DNA of 43,017 nt from an uncultured Oscillospiraceae bacterium (GCA_910579595.1 CAJTVM010000015.1:1-43017), one strand, 5' to 3'; numbered from the stretch's first letter, positions 31,223-40,266 are shown. Program-made: numbers and translations. Notes: generated by a model from the sequence alone, not told the origin.

Positions 31223-32482
31223 TCAGACCTTCTCGAAGATGGTGGCGACGCCCATTCCGCCGCCGATGCACAGGGTAGCCAGACCGCGCTTGGCATCCTC
31301 CCGCTTCTGCATCTCGTGGAGCAGGGTGACGATGATGCGCGCGCCGGACGCGCCCACGGGGTGGCCGATGGAGATGGCGCCGCCGTTGACGTTGACCTTG
31401 TCCATGTCGAACTCCAGCTCACGGGCCACGGCGATGGACTGAGCGGCGAATGCCTCGTTGGCCTCCACCAGGTCGATGTCCTTGATGGTCACGCCGGCCT
31501 TGGCCATGGCGTCCCGGGAGGCGGGCACGGGGCCAACGCCCATGATCTTGGGATCCACGCCGCCGTGGCCCCAGCTCACCAGCTTGGCCATGGGCTTCAG
31601 GCCATACTTTTCCACGGCCTCGCCGGAGGCCAGCACGATGGCGGCGGCGCCGTCGTTGATGCCGGAGGCGTTGGCGGCGGTGACGCGCTGGACGTGCTTG
31701 CGGGCGTCGGCCTCGTGGACCTTGGTCACCTCAAAGGTGTGGACGACCTCGTCCTCCACGCCCTCGGGACCCACGGGGAACGCGCCGCGCAGCTTGGCGA
31801 TGCCCTCGGCGGTGACGCCGGCCTTGGGGAACTCGTCCACCTTGAACTCCACCATTTCCTTCTTCTTCTTGATCATCACGGGGACGATCTCGTCCGCGAA
31901 CTTACCGGCGGCCTGGGCGGCCTCGGTCTTTTGCTGGGAGGAAGCGGCGAACTGGTCCAGCTCCTCGCGGGTGATGCCCCAGATATCGCAGATGTTCTCG
32001 GCGGTGGTGCCCATATGGTAGTTATTGTAAGCGTCCCACAGGCCGTCCTTAATCATGGTGTCAACCGCCTTCTTGTCGCCCATGCGGGCGCCCCAGCGCT
32101 CGTCAAGGAGGGCGTAGGGGGCGGCGCTCATGTTCTCGGTGCCGCCGCAGACCACGATCTCGGCGTCGCCGGAGCGGATGGCGCGGCCGGCCTCGATGAC
32201 GGACTTCATGCCGGAGCCGCAAACCATGCCCACGGTGTAGGCGGGAACGCCGAAGGGGATGCCGGCCTTGATGGCCACCTGGCGGGCGGGGTTCTGGCCC
32301 TGGGCGGCGGTCAGGATGCAGCCGAACATCAGCTCGTCCACCTGCTCGGGCTTAACGTTGGCGCGGTTCAGGGCTTCCTTCACCACAGTGGCGCCCAGGT
32401 CGGTGGCGGGGACATCCTTCAGGCTTCCGCCGAAGGAGCCAACCGCGGTACGGCAGCAGCTGACCACATATAAATCTTTCAT
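31223..32482 (-). CDS. Acetyl-CoA acetyltransferase (thiolase)
   Basis: 419 residues. Condenses two acetyl-CoA to acetoacetyl-CoA or the reverse. Catalytic cysteine C88 (VGMVCGSGMKS), NEAFAAQ, histidine in NVNGGAISIGHPVGASGAR, and C405 in ATLCIGGGMGV. It is about 26 residues longer than the usual thiolase because of an insert at about 236-266 (between KLRGAF and VTAANASGINDGAA). GGAGGTCGTTAATC precedes ATG 32482. First gene of the operon with the 47-residue protein and CoA-transferase. Confidence 0.93.
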   Translation of the reverse strand: MKDLYVVSCCRTAVGSFGGSLKDVPATDLGATVVKEALNRANVKPEQVDELMFGCILTAAQGQNPARQVAIKAGIPFGVPAYTVGMVCGSGMKSVIEAGRAIRSGDAEIVVCGGTENMSAAPYALLDERWGARMGDKKAVDTMIKDGLWDAYNNYHMGTTAENICDIWGITREELDQFAASSQQKTEAAQAAGKFADEIVPVMIKKKKEMVEFKVDEFPKAGVTAEGIAKLRGAFPVGPEGVEDEVVHTFEVTKVHEADARKHVQRVTAANASGINDGAAAIVLASGEAVEKYGLKPMAKLVSWGHGGVDPKIMGVGPVPASRDAMAKAGVTIKDIDLVEANEAFAAQSIAVARELEFDMDKVNVNGGAISIGHPVGASGARIIVTLLHEMQKREDAKRGLATLCIGGGMGVATIFEKV

Positions 32483-32620
32483 GATTAACGACCTCCAAAA
32501 CAAAAAAATGTGAATTCGCGGGGACTCTTTTACCGTCCTAAATTATATACGCATTCGCCCAAAAAATCAACAGGGAATCGGCAGCTTTTTGGAAAAGAGC
32601 ACAAGGTAATCCGGCCCAAG

Positions 32621-32648
32621 AAAATCCCCCCGCCTGCCGGCAGGGGGA
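32621..32648 (-). terminator. Terminator of the P-type ATPase gene
   Basis: On the minus strand CCCCCTGCCGGCAGGCGGGGG forms a hairpin followed by GATTTTC; coordinates 32626-32646 for the stem, A-run at 32621-32624. Confidence 0.7.
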
Positions 32649-32667
32649 AAATTACGGCGCTTCGCGC

Positions 32668-32707
32668 GTTGTCACGCATCGAACCGGCCAGGGCGTTCGG
32701 CCGCTTC
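32668..32707 (-). repeat. Short intercistronic repeat remnant after the ATPase
   Basis: On the minus strand the ATPase stop is followed at once by GAAGCGGCCGAACGCCCTGG and the unit ends GATGCGTGACAAC, then the terminator. Shortened form lacking the central stem. Confidence 0.5.
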
Positions 32708-35323
32708 TCAGCGCTTCTTTCTCCGCACCGCCTTTTCAATCTCACAGATCACCAGCGGGGCCAGGGAAAGCCCCAGCACGCACAGCCACTCCGCGCCGCT
32801 CAGAGGGCACACCTGGAACACGGCCTGGAAGGGGGGGATGAGCAGCACCGCCAGCTGGAGCGCCATACCCACCAGAAACGCCTTGTTCATGGCGGGGTTG
32901 GAGAAAAGGCCGATATGGGCGATGGACTGGGTTTCACTGCGCACGTCAAAGGCGTGGAACAGCTGGCAGAAGGTGAGGGTGGCGAAGGCCATGGTGTTGG
33001 CGGCGGCGTCCGCCATGGACGGGTCGCTGAGCACATACTCGCCCAGCCAATAAGCCGCCAGGGTGAGCAGGCCCACCATCGCCCCCTGCCACGCCAGACG
33101 GAGGGAAAACGCCTTGTCAAACAGTGGCTGGGAGGCGGGGCGGGGCTTTTCCTCCATGACGGCGGGTTCCACCGGCTCCATGCCCAGGGCCAGGGCGGGG
33201 AGGGAATCCGTCACCAAATTCAGCCACAACAGCTGCACCGCTACCAGCGGCTGCTGGTGGAAGTTAAAGAGGGTGGCCAGAAACAGCGCCACAATCTCGC
33301 CGATGTTGCAGGATAGCAGGTAGTGGATGGCTTTTTTGATGTTGGAGTAAATGCCCCGGCCCTGCTCCACCGCCTGGACGATGGTGGCGAAGTTGTCGTC
33401 GGTGAGGATCATGTCCGCCGCGCCCTTGGCCACGTCGGTACCGGTGATGCCCATGGCGCAGCCGATGTCCGCCGCCTTCAGGGCGGGGGCGTCGTTGACG
33501 CCGTCGCCGGTCATGGCCACAACCATGCCCTTTTTCTGCCACGCCTTGACGATGCGCATCTTATGCTCGGGCGAAACGCGGGCATAGACGGCGAATTTGT
33601 CCACGTCCTGCTCCAGCAGCTCCTGGGGCATAAAGTCCAAATCTTCCCCGGTGATGGCCAGGTCCCCGTCCCGGCAGATGTCCAGCTCCTTGGCGATGGC
33701 CACAGCGGTGAGCTTGTGGTCGCCGGTGATCATCACCGGGCGGATGCCCGCGGCGTAGCACTGGGCCACCGCTTCCTTGACCTCCATCCGGGGCGGGTCG
33801 ATCATGCCCACCAGACCCACGAAGGTCAGGCCGGCCTCCAGCTTATCCGAGGTCAGATCCCCGGCGGGCAGTTCGGCAATGTCCCTGTAGGCCACGCCCA
33901 GCACCCGCAGGGCGTGCCCGGCCATATTGGCGTTGGCATTTTCCACGTCCCGGGCCAGGGCGGCGGTGAGGGGGACGGCCGAGCCGGACAGGATGTGGGT
34001 GCACCGGGACAGAAGCACGTCCGGCGCGCCCTTCACCATCACCCGGAACTTCCCGCCCACAGGGTGGACAGTGCTCATCAGCTTGCGGTCGGAGTCGAAG
34101 GGCAGCTCGGCTACCCGGGGCAGTTCCTTTTCCAAAACGTTTTTGTCCAAACCGTCCGCCAGGGCGGCGTCCACAAAGGCGGTTTCAGTGGGATCCCCGG
34201 CGGTTTTGCCGCCGGCGGCCAGCACTGTGTCGTTGCACAGCGCGCCGATGGTCAGCGCCTCCCGGCGGTGCCTGTCCCCGGGGGTCCACACCTGTTTCAC
34301 CGTCATCTTATTCATGGTGAGGGTGCCCGTCTTGTCCGAGCAGATCACCCCGGCGCAGCCCAGGGTTTCCACGGCGGGCAGCTTTTTCACGATGGCGTTG
34401 TGCTTCACCATCCGCTGTACCCCCAGGGCCAGCACAATGGTGACGATGGCGGGCAGGCCCTCCGGGATGGCGGCCACCGCCAGGGACACCGCCGCCATGA
34501 GCATCTCCAGGATGGGCCGGTGATAGAGCATCCCCACCCCGAACATGACGGCGCACACGCCCAGGCACACAAAGGACAGGGTTTTGGAGATCTCCGCCAT
34601 TTTCCGCTGGAGGGGGGTGGCGGAATCCTCCTGGCCCATGAGCATCCCGGCAATGCGGCCCACCTCGGTGTCCATGCCGGTGGCGGTGACTACGCACACG
34701 GCGCGGCCGTTGGTGACAACGGTGGACGAGATCACCATGTTCCGCCGGTCACCCAGGGCGGTCTCCTCGGGCAGGGAGTCGATGGCCTGCTTGGTGACGG
34801 GGACGGACTCGCCGGTCATGGCGGATTCATCCGCTTTCAGGTTGGCACACTCTAAAATCCGGGCGTCGGCGGGCACCAGATCCCCCGCTTCCAGAACGAT
34901 GATGTCGCCGGGCACCAGGGCGTCCGTCTCCAACCGGATCTGCTTCCCGTCCCGGATCACCTTCGCCAATGGCGCGGACATTTTCCGCAGCGCTTCCAGC
35001 GCCTTTTCCGCGCTGTTCTCCTGGGAAATGGAGATGCAGGCGTTGACCACCACAATCACCAGGATAATCAGCGCCTCAATCCAGTCCTCCCCGCCGGAGG
35101 ACGCCAGGGACAGCGCCGCCGCGATGAGCAGGACGATGATCATGGGGTCCTTCATCTGGTTGAGGAACCGGATGGCCAGCGGCTCCTTTTTGACCCCCGC
35201 CAGCCTGTTGGGGCCGTACTTCTCCAGCCTCTCCCGCCCCTGCCGGGAGGTGAGGCCGGTGTTTTGGCTGACGCCCAGCTCGGACAGCACCTGTCCGGGG
35301 GATTTGGTAAACCATTGGCTCAT
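32708..35323 (-). CDS. P2-type cation-transporting ATPase (Ca2+/Mn2+ exporter type)
   Basis: 871 residues. Phosphorylated aspartate D330 in CSDKTGTLTMNKM, actuator loop TGES at 170-173, TM4 motif IPEGLP at 286-291, hinge TGDGVNDAPALKAADIG, and TM6 WLNLVTDSLPALALGMEPVE. The overall layout (N-terminal cation-ATPase domain, SERCA-like membrane domain) is that of bacterial P2A pumps such as YloB/LMCA1 and lactococcal YoaB. A Mn2+-type riboswitch upstream suggests manganese export rather than calcium. I use ATG 35323; a GTG six bases upstream is closer to AAGGAG. Confidence 0.9.
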   Translation of the reverse strand: MSQWFTKSPGQVLSELGVSQNTGLTSRQGRERLEKYGPNRLAGVKKEPLAIRFLNQMKDPMIIVLLIAAALSLASSGGEDWIEALIILVIVVVNACISISQENSAEKALEALRKMSAPLAKVIRDGKQIRLETDALVPGDIIVLEAGDLVPADARILECANLKADESAMTGESVPVTKQAIDSLPEETALGDRRNMVISSTVVTNGRAVCVVTATGMDTEVGRIAGMLMGQEDSATPLQRKMAEISKTLSFVCLGVCAVMFGVGMLYHRPILEMLMAAVSLAVAAIPEGLPAIVTIVLALGVQRMVKHNAIVKKLPAVETLGCAGVICSDKTGTLTMNKMTVKQVWTPGDRHRREALTIGALCNDTVLAAGGKTAGDPTETAFVDAALADGLDKNVLEKELPRVAELPFDSDRKLMSTVHPVGGKFRVMVKGAPDVLLSRCTHILSGSAVPLTAALARDVENANANMAGHALRVLGVAYRDIAELPAGDLTSDKLEAGLTFVGLVGMIDPPRMEVKEAVAQCYAAGIRPVMITGDHKLTAVAIAKELDICRDGDLAITGEDLDFMPQELLEQDVDKFAVYARVSPEHKMRIVKAWQKKGMVVAMTGDGVNDAPALKAADIGCAMGITGTDVAKGAADMILTDDNFATIVQAVEQGRGIYSNIKKAIHYLLSCNIGEIVALFLATLFNFHQQPLVAVQLLWLNLVTDSLPALALGMEPVEPAVMEEKPRPASQPLFDKAFSLRLAWQGAMVGLLTLAAYWLGEYVLSDPSMADAAANTMAFATLTFCQLFHAFDVRSETQSIAHIGLFSNPAMNKAFLVGMALQLAVLLIPPFQAVFQVCPLSGAEWLCVLGLSLAPLVICEIEKAVRRKKR

Positions 35324-35415
35324 GTACACAACACTCCTTCTTAACTTACACTATATCAAAGTCCAGGGTCGAATGATGGGGAAGGGGGACAGGCCCCCTT
35401 GGAAAGTTGCGGGGG

Positions 35416-35543
35416 AAAACAAAAAAGACTTATCCGCAGACCAAGACTGCGGATAAGTCTCATCGTTTCAGACCAGGCCAGGCAAAACCGCCTTGCTGTT
35501 GGCGCGGGCCGCGGGACAAGTCCCGCCGATTACTCCCTTATCG
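35416..35543 (-). ncRNA. yybP-ykoY-like (Mn2+) riboswitch with terminator
   Basis: Read on the minus strand from the promoter: GAUAAG followed by GGGAGUAAUC, a GCGGG/CCCGC hairpin, CCAACAGC, then GAAACGAUGAGA and CUUAUC. The 5' GAUAAG (35542-35537) pairs with the 3' CUUAUC (35457-35452) as P1; the GGGAGUA and GAGAC elements are the conserved yybP-ykoY joints. The same 3' strand is the 5' arm of a 14-bp terminator hairpin (35427-35460) followed by UUUUUUG. Metal binding would hold P1, break the terminator and switch on the downstream ATPase. Confidence 0.75.
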
Positions 35544-35549
35544 TGGGAT

Positions 35550-35579
35550 ATTATACCATGGGAAACCCCGCTTTGTCAA
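35550..35579 (-). promoter_or_regulatory. Promoter of the riboswitch-ATPase transcript
   Basis: On the minus strand TTGACA (35579-35574), 18-base spacer, TATAAT (35555-35550): both boxes match consensus exactly. Transcription would begin about seven bases upstream of the aptamer. Confidence 0.85.
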
Positions 35580-35640
35580 CATGGGATTTCCACCGCCATT
35601 TGCCAGGGCGGGTCCAGTGTCATAAAGAGGCCCCGGCGGG

Positions 35641-36828
35641 TTAACCCACCCCGTCGCTGGCGGGGGGCTCCAGGGGATCGCTGGCCACGGGGGCGCTCCC
35701 GGCGGGCTGGTTCGCCGCCATATAGGCGCTCTGGTAGGCGGAATATTTGTTGTAGAAGTCCACCACATCCAGCGCATCCAGGGCGGGGGCGCGGATAATC
35801 TCGGCCTCGTCCAGCATGGCGTTGATCTCCTGCTGGAGCTGGTACTGGCGGTACTCCTCGGCGTAGCTCTGGAGATCCGCCACCTCGCCCCGGAGTATGA
35901 TGTGATAACCGAATTCGGACTTCACCAGGCCGGACATCTCGCCGGGCTTCAGCGCCAGGGAGGCTTCCTCAAACTCGGGAACCATCTGGCCCAGGGTGGC
36001 GGTGTAGCCGTCCGGGTTGTTCTGGGGGTTGTCCTCGCTGTAGGCCATCATCAGCTCGTCAAACTTGGCGGGCAGATCCTCCGCCGCCTGGAGCTGGGCC
36101 AGGATATCCTCCGCCTGGGCCTTTTTCCCGGCCGCCTCATCCTCCGGCAGGGGCTGGCGGTTATCATCCACCGTTTTCAGCAGGATGTGCTTCACCTGGT
36201 AGACGTAACTGCTCAGCATCTCGTCGGTGGCGGTGGGGGCCACGGCGTTGAGCAGGTTGCTGTAGTAGGCGTCGGACAGGAACATACGCTCCATGCTCTC
36301 GTCGCTGAGGCCGTAGGAGGCCTTGGTCAGCTCGTAGTTCTCCTGGCCGTCGGCCATCATGTTCGCCTTGGCCTGCTCCACCTGGGCGTCGGTGGGCAGG
36401 CAGCCCAGCTCCTCCGCCTTCTGCTGGAGCAGGATCTGGTTGGCGGTGATGGATACGGCGTCGTTCAGCAGATCGGGGGCCAGCTCTTCCAGAGTGACGC
36501 CCATGAGGGAGACATACATGGACGTCTGGGAGCAGTCCATGGACAGGAAGTAGAGGAAGAAATCGGCGGTGACGGTCTGCCCGTTGATGGTGAGGACCTC
36601 GTCACTGGCGGACATACCGGCGGAGAAGGCCAGGATGTCCTGGGTGAGGTCCACGTCGATGGAGGGGGCGGGGGAGGCGTCCGCGCCCGCGGAGGGCTGG
36701 GCGGAGGGATCGCCGCCGGTGGCGTTGGGGGATTCGGAGGGGCTGGCGCCGGCGTCCTTGCAGGCGCACAGGGACGCGGTCAGGGCGAGGGACAAGAGCA
36801 GGGCCAGAAGCCGTTTCCAGTTTTTCAT
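35641..36828 (-). CDS. PrsA-like lipoprotein foldase (peptidyl-prolyl isomerase)
   Basis: 395 residues. Lipoprotein signal MKNWKRLLALLLSLALTASL with lipobox cysteine in SLCAC; a Ser/Pro/Ala-rich linker to about 60; a SurA/PrsA N-terminal helical region (about 75-200); a parvulin (PpiC) domain from about 205 (YQVKHILLKTV ... GEMSGLVKSEFGYHIILRGE); and a proline-rich tail. It would fold exported proteins at the membrane surface. ATG 36828 has GGAG six bases upstream. Its 5' leader carries a MITE-like element between promoter and gene. Confidence 0.85.
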   Translation of the reverse strand: MKNWKRLLALLLSLALTASLCACKDAGASPSESPNATGGDPSAQPSAGADASPAPSIDVDLTQDILAFSAGMSASDEVLTINGQTVTADFFLYFLSMDCSQTSMYVSLMGVTLEELAPDLLNDAVSITANQILLQQKAEELGCLPTDAQVEQAKANMMADGQENYELTKASYGLSDESMERMFLSDAYYSNLLNAVAPTATDEMLSSYVYQVKHILLKTVDDNRQPLPEDEAAGKKAQAEDILAQLQAAEDLPAKFDELMMAYSEDNPQNNPDGYTATLGQMVPEFEEASLALKPGEMSGLVKSEFGYHIILRGEVADLQSYAEEYRQYQLQQEINAMLDEAEIIRAPALDALDVVDFYNKYSAYQSAYMAANQPAGSAPVASDPLEPPASDGVG

Positions 36829-36853
36829 TTCATTCTCCAATCCGTGAGATGTC

Positions 36854-37017
36854 AGAACCTGTATTCACAGCCGAAACCGCCGGATGGGCGAGGGATTTTC
36901 CCGACAGGCAAGGCAAATTTTCGCAGGAATCATTGTGTTTATTTCAAGAAAATTTAACGCGGCATGGCGGGAAAAGACCCGGCCAAACGGTGAATTGAGG
37001 TTGTGAATACAGGTTCT
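36854..37017. mobile_element. 164-bp MITE-like element, copy 2
   Basis: Same 16-bp terminal inverted repeats (AGAACCTGTATTCACA / TGTGAATACAGGTTCT) and same length as 23773-23936, with only a few differences. It lies in the leader of the PrsA-like gene, 25 bases upstream of its start and downstream of its promoter. No open frame or transposase is inside. Confidence 0.85.
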
Positions 37018-37061
37018 AAATTTGCGTATGGGTTCCGCCCGGTTTGGACGGTGTACCCGCC

Positions 37062-37090
37062 ATTATACTACCGTTGGAGGAAAAAGGCAA
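37062..37090 (-). promoter_or_regulatory. Promoter of the PrsA-like gene
   Basis: On the minus strand TTGCCT (37090-37085), 17-base spacer, TATAAT (37067-37062). The leader to ATG 36828 is about 225 bases and contains the MITE. Confidence 0.7.
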
Positions 37091-37109
37091 TCTGTTTTTG
37101 GCGGGGAGG

Positions 37110-37146
37110 AAAAAAGGCCCGCACAGCCATAAGCTGCGCGGGCCTT
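37110..37146 (-). terminator. Terminator of the two-component operon
   Basis: On the minus strand GGCCCGCGCAGC pairs with GCTGTGCGGGCC and is followed by TTTTTTCC (stem 37116-37145). Confidence 0.85.
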
Positions 37147-37211
37147 TGCCTATGCTGGCCGCCGGATGCCTGCTGGTGCGCTCCCCCGCGGGAAAAAGGT
37201 CATATAGCCAG

Positions 37212-37227
37212 CGCTGTTGGGCAAAGC
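37212..37227 (-). repeat. 16-bp repeat, inverted relative to 40501-40516
   Basis: On the minus strand GCTTTGCCCAACAGCG, matching 40501-40516 on the plus strand exactly, with looser similarity on the 5' side (TTATAG versus TCATAG). The two copies flank the kinase and response-regulator genes as inverted repeats. Confidence 0.6.
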
Positions 37228-37240
37228 TCAGGCGCGTCAG

Positions 37241-39565
37241 CTATAAGCGGAGGATCGGCAGGCCAGTCCCGTCCTCCCCCGCCAGGGGCAGGGACACTAT
37301 GGCCTTGAACAGATCGCCGTCGATGCTGATGTCGAATCTGCCGTGCTGGAGCTCGGTGAGGGACTGGGCGATGGACAGCCCCAGCCCGCTGCCCGAGGCG
37401 TTGCGGGACTCGTCCCCCCGGACGAAGCGCTCCATAAGCCGCTCCGCCGGTATGTCCAGCGCGTCCCGGGAGATATTTTTCACCGACAGCACCGCCCAGC
37501 TGCCGCTTGTCCGGAGATCCACGTATACCCGCGTCCCCGGCAGGGCGTACTTGGCGCAGTTGGTCAGCAGGTTGTCCAGCACCCGCCACAGGTGCCGCCC
37601 GTCGGCGTCCACCCACACCGGATCCTCCGGCAGGGTGCGCACCACCGTCAGTCCCTGGCCCTCCAGCCGGTCGCCGCACTCGGCCAGAGCCTGGTCGGCC
37701 AGCTGCTTAAAGTCCAGCCGCTCCCAGTTCACCGTCAGGCTGCCGGTGGACGCCTTGGACGCCTCTACCAGATCCTCCGTCAGCTTTTTCAGGCGCTGGC
37801 TCTTGCGGTCCAGTACCTCGATATACTCCGCCGCCTTGGGGTCGTCTATCTCCACCTTTTTCAGCAGATCCACATAGTTGATGATGGAGGTCAGCGGCGT
37901 TTTCAGATCATGGGACACGTTGGTGATCAGCTCCGCCTTGAAGTGCTCGCTTTTCATCCTGTCCTCCACCGCCGCCGAGATGGCGTGGCCCAGGTTGTTC
38001 AGCTCGTCGGCGTGGCCCCGCAGATCGGGGAGCATCCGGTGGGTGTCGATGTGGTAATTGGGGTTGCCGCCGATGATCTCCTGGGTTCCATGGCGGATTT
38101 TTTTCCACTGCCAGGCCCACAGGCACAGGTAACACGCCGCCAGCGCCGTCACAATCAGCCACAGCCCCCCGCTGCTTGTAAACGTCATAATGGTAAACAG
38201 GGTATACGCCATACAGCCCATCACCGCCTTCCAGATCAGAGGCAGGGCGCGGGTTGCCCGCCCCGCCGTATCCATGAGTTGAATGAGCCTGCGCCAGCAC
38301 CAGGCGCAGATGGCCCAGATCCAGGTGTTGCGCACCAGCGTATGCGCCTTGCACCGGGCGCACACCGTGATCAGCGCCGCCATACCCAAAGCCGCGGCGG
38401 CGGACACCGTAAGCCCCAAAGCAATCAGCTGGATATACATGGGCGCGTACAGATAGGAGTAGCCCTCTATGGACACATTAAGCCCAATATACACGCAGGC
38501 CGTACCGCCCATGAACAAAAGGAACAGCAGCACGTCGGAGGGGATGCGGTGGAACCAGTTGAGGTAAATGCCCTCCTCGCCCCGCTTGTGCCCCGCGCCG
38601 CAGCACAGGTACGCCATCAGCAGGATGCCCGTTGTGCCCAGCACGATGGTGAGGGCCAGATACCCCTCCTTGTCCGACTGCCACTGGGCCAGCTTGTCGG
38701 CGGCGCGCTTATACGGGTCGGACACCCGGAACTCCTTATCCACCCAGAGCAGCAGGTTGGCGTAGGACCCGTCAGAGGATGCCTGGGGGATTTCCGCCAG
38801 CCGCCACTCCAGGCTGTAGGGGTCGAAAATATAGCCGAACTGGTTAGCCTCCAAACAGGCCCGGACGGTGGGGTAGTACAGGTACGAGCCGTCCGGGGTG
38901 TAGATCCAAAGCACCAGGGTCTGCCCGTCCTCATCGGCCAGGATGGTGTTAGGCTGGACGGCAAAATCCATGCCCTCTGTGGCATATTCAAGCGGGCTTT
39001 CGCCGCTGTCCTGGCTCTCCGCGGCCAGGTTCGCCAGATCCGGCAGGACCTCCCGCCACAGATCGTTATAGACCGGTTCGCTGTAATCTTCGGCGTTGAG
39101 GGCCTTGTCCGTGATCTCCTGATAGTGCGACCAGTTGGATTCCACGCCGGGCTGATCCGTATTGTTCCGCTCAAAGGCCCCCAAGAAGTCCACTTCCACC
39201 TGGGTGCTGTCCTCCCGGGTATTTCCGTAGAGGAATTTCCCGTCCTGATCCAGCAGCTGCCAGCGCAGGTTGGTGACGGCGGGGTCATAGCGGGCCTCGA
39301 ACTGCTCCAGGGCGCGCCGTTCCGAGAAGGTCAGCTGCGTCCCCTGGTCCCGCTTTTCGTACAGCCGCACCAGGTAGCTCACCGAGCTGTAGTCCCGCCG
39401 CACCAGGTATTGCAGGGTGTAGCCGTGGCTCCCGGTGTACTCGTCGTCCCAGAGCGCGTCGAAATTGGCGATCTGGTACCAGCCCAAAATCGCTGTGGCG
39501 GTGAACGCCGCCACAGCCGCAATGAAGGCTAACGCCTTCATTAAGATGTTTTCCCGCCACTTCAT
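37241..39565 (-). CDS. Membrane sensor histidine kinase
   Basis: 774 residues. TM1 at about 10-28, a large extracytoplasmic domain to about 300, then a run of further membrane segments between about 310 and 500, a cytoplasmic linker, the HisKA box ITNVSHDLKTPLTSIINYVD with H552, and an HATPase_c domain (N box DNLLTNCAKYA, G box ASGSGLGLSIAQSL). The start overlaps the regulator stop by four bases (ATGA). The multi-helix sensor is larger than most; its signal is unknown, envelope stress being one guess. Confidence 0.9.
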   Translation of the reverse strand: MKWRENILMKALAFIAAVAAFTATAILGWYQIANFDALWDDEYTGSHGYTLQYLVRRDYSSVSYLVRLYEKRDQGTQLTFSERRALEQFEARYDPAVTNLRWQLLDQDGKFLYGNTREDSTQVEVDFLGAFERNNTDQPGVESNWSHYQEITDKALNAEDYSEPVYNDLWREVLPDLANLAAESQDSGESPLEYATEGMDFAVQPNTILADEDGQTLVLWIYTPDGSYLYYPTVRACLEANQFGYIFDPYSLEWRLAEIPQASSDGSYANLLLWVDKEFRVSDPYKRAADKLAQWQSDKEGYLALTIVLGTTGILLMAYLCCGAGHKRGEEGIYLNWFHRIPSDVLLFLLFMGGTACVYIGLNVSIEGYSYLYAPMYIQLIALGLTVSAAAALGMAALITVCARCKAHTLVRNTWIWAICAWCWRRLIQLMDTAGRATRALPLIWKAVMGCMAYTLFTIMTFTSSGGLWLIVTALAACYLCLWAWQWKKIRHGTQEIIGGNPNYHIDTHRMLPDLRGHADELNNLGHAISAAVEDRMKSEHFKAELITNVSHDLKTPLTSIINYVDLLKKVEIDDPKAAEYIEVLDRKSQRLKKLTEDLVEASKASTGSLTVNWERLDFKQLADQALAECGDRLEGQGLTVVRTLPEDPVWVDADGRHLWRVLDNLLTNCAKYALPGTRVYVDLRTSGSWAVLSVKNISRDALDIPAERLMERFVRGDESRNASGSGLGLSIAQSLTELQHGRFDISIDGDLFKAIVSLPLAGEDGTGLPILRL

Positions 39566-40266
39566 GTCATTTTCTCCATTTTATAGCCCAGCCCCCACAC
39601 CACCTTCAGATAGCGGGGGTTGGCCGGGTCAATTTCGATTTTTTCCCGCAAGTGGCGGATGTGGACGGCTACGGTGTTTTCGCTGCCCAGGGCCGGATCG
39701 TTCCACACCTGCTCGTAGATCTGGGCGGTGGAGTACACCCGGCCCAGGTTGCGCATCAGCAGGCGCAGGATGTTGTACTCGATGGGGGTGAGGCTGACGC
39801 TCTCGCCGTCCACCGTCACCGCCTTGGCGCCGTCGTCCATGACAATGCTGCCGTTGCGCAGGGTGCCGTCGGCGGTTTCCGCGCTGGACTTGCCCCCCAG
39901 GGTGGTGTACCGCCGCAGCTGGCTTTTCACCCGGGCCAGCACCTCGATGGGGTTGAAAGGCTTGGTAATGTAATCGTCCGCGCCGATGTTCAGCCCCAGC
40001 ACCTTGTCGGTGTCCTCACTCTTGGCGGTGAGCAGGATGATGGGGATGTTGCCCCCGGATTCCCGCAGGCGGGCGGTGGCCCGGATGCCGTCCAGCTGGG
40101 GCATCATGATGTCCATGAGGATCAGATCCACGTCCCCCCCGTTCACCGCCTGGATGGCCTGTTCGCCGTTGTAGGCGGATACCGTTCGGTAGCCCTCGCT
40201 GGACAGGTAGATCTCCAGGGCGGATACAATATCTTTATCGTCATCACAAATCAATACGGTGTACAT
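39562..40266 (-). CDS. OmpR-family response regulator
   Basis: 234 residues. Receiver domain MYTVLICDDDKDIVSALEIY with phosphorylation site D52 (DLILMDIMMPQLDG) and K102-region TAKSEDTDKVLGLNIGADDY; winged-helix effector domain LTPIEYNILRLLMRNLGRVY, then VAVHIRHLREKIEIDPANPR and YLKVVWGLGYKM. ATG 40266 has GGAGGGGTCTGCC upstream. It pairs with the kinase that overlaps its 3' end. Confidence 0.93.
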   Translation of the reverse strand: MYTVLICDDDKDIVSALEIYLSSEGYRTVSAYNGEQAIQAVNGGDVDLILMDIMMPQLDGIRATARLRESGGNIPIILLTAKSEDTDKVLGLNIGADDYITKPFNPIEVLARVKSQLRRYTTLGGKSSAETADGTLRNGSIVMDDGAKAVTVDGESVSLTPIEYNILRLLMRNLGRVYSTAQIYEQVWNDPALGSENTVAVHIRHLREKIEIDPANPRYLKVVWGLGYKMEKMT

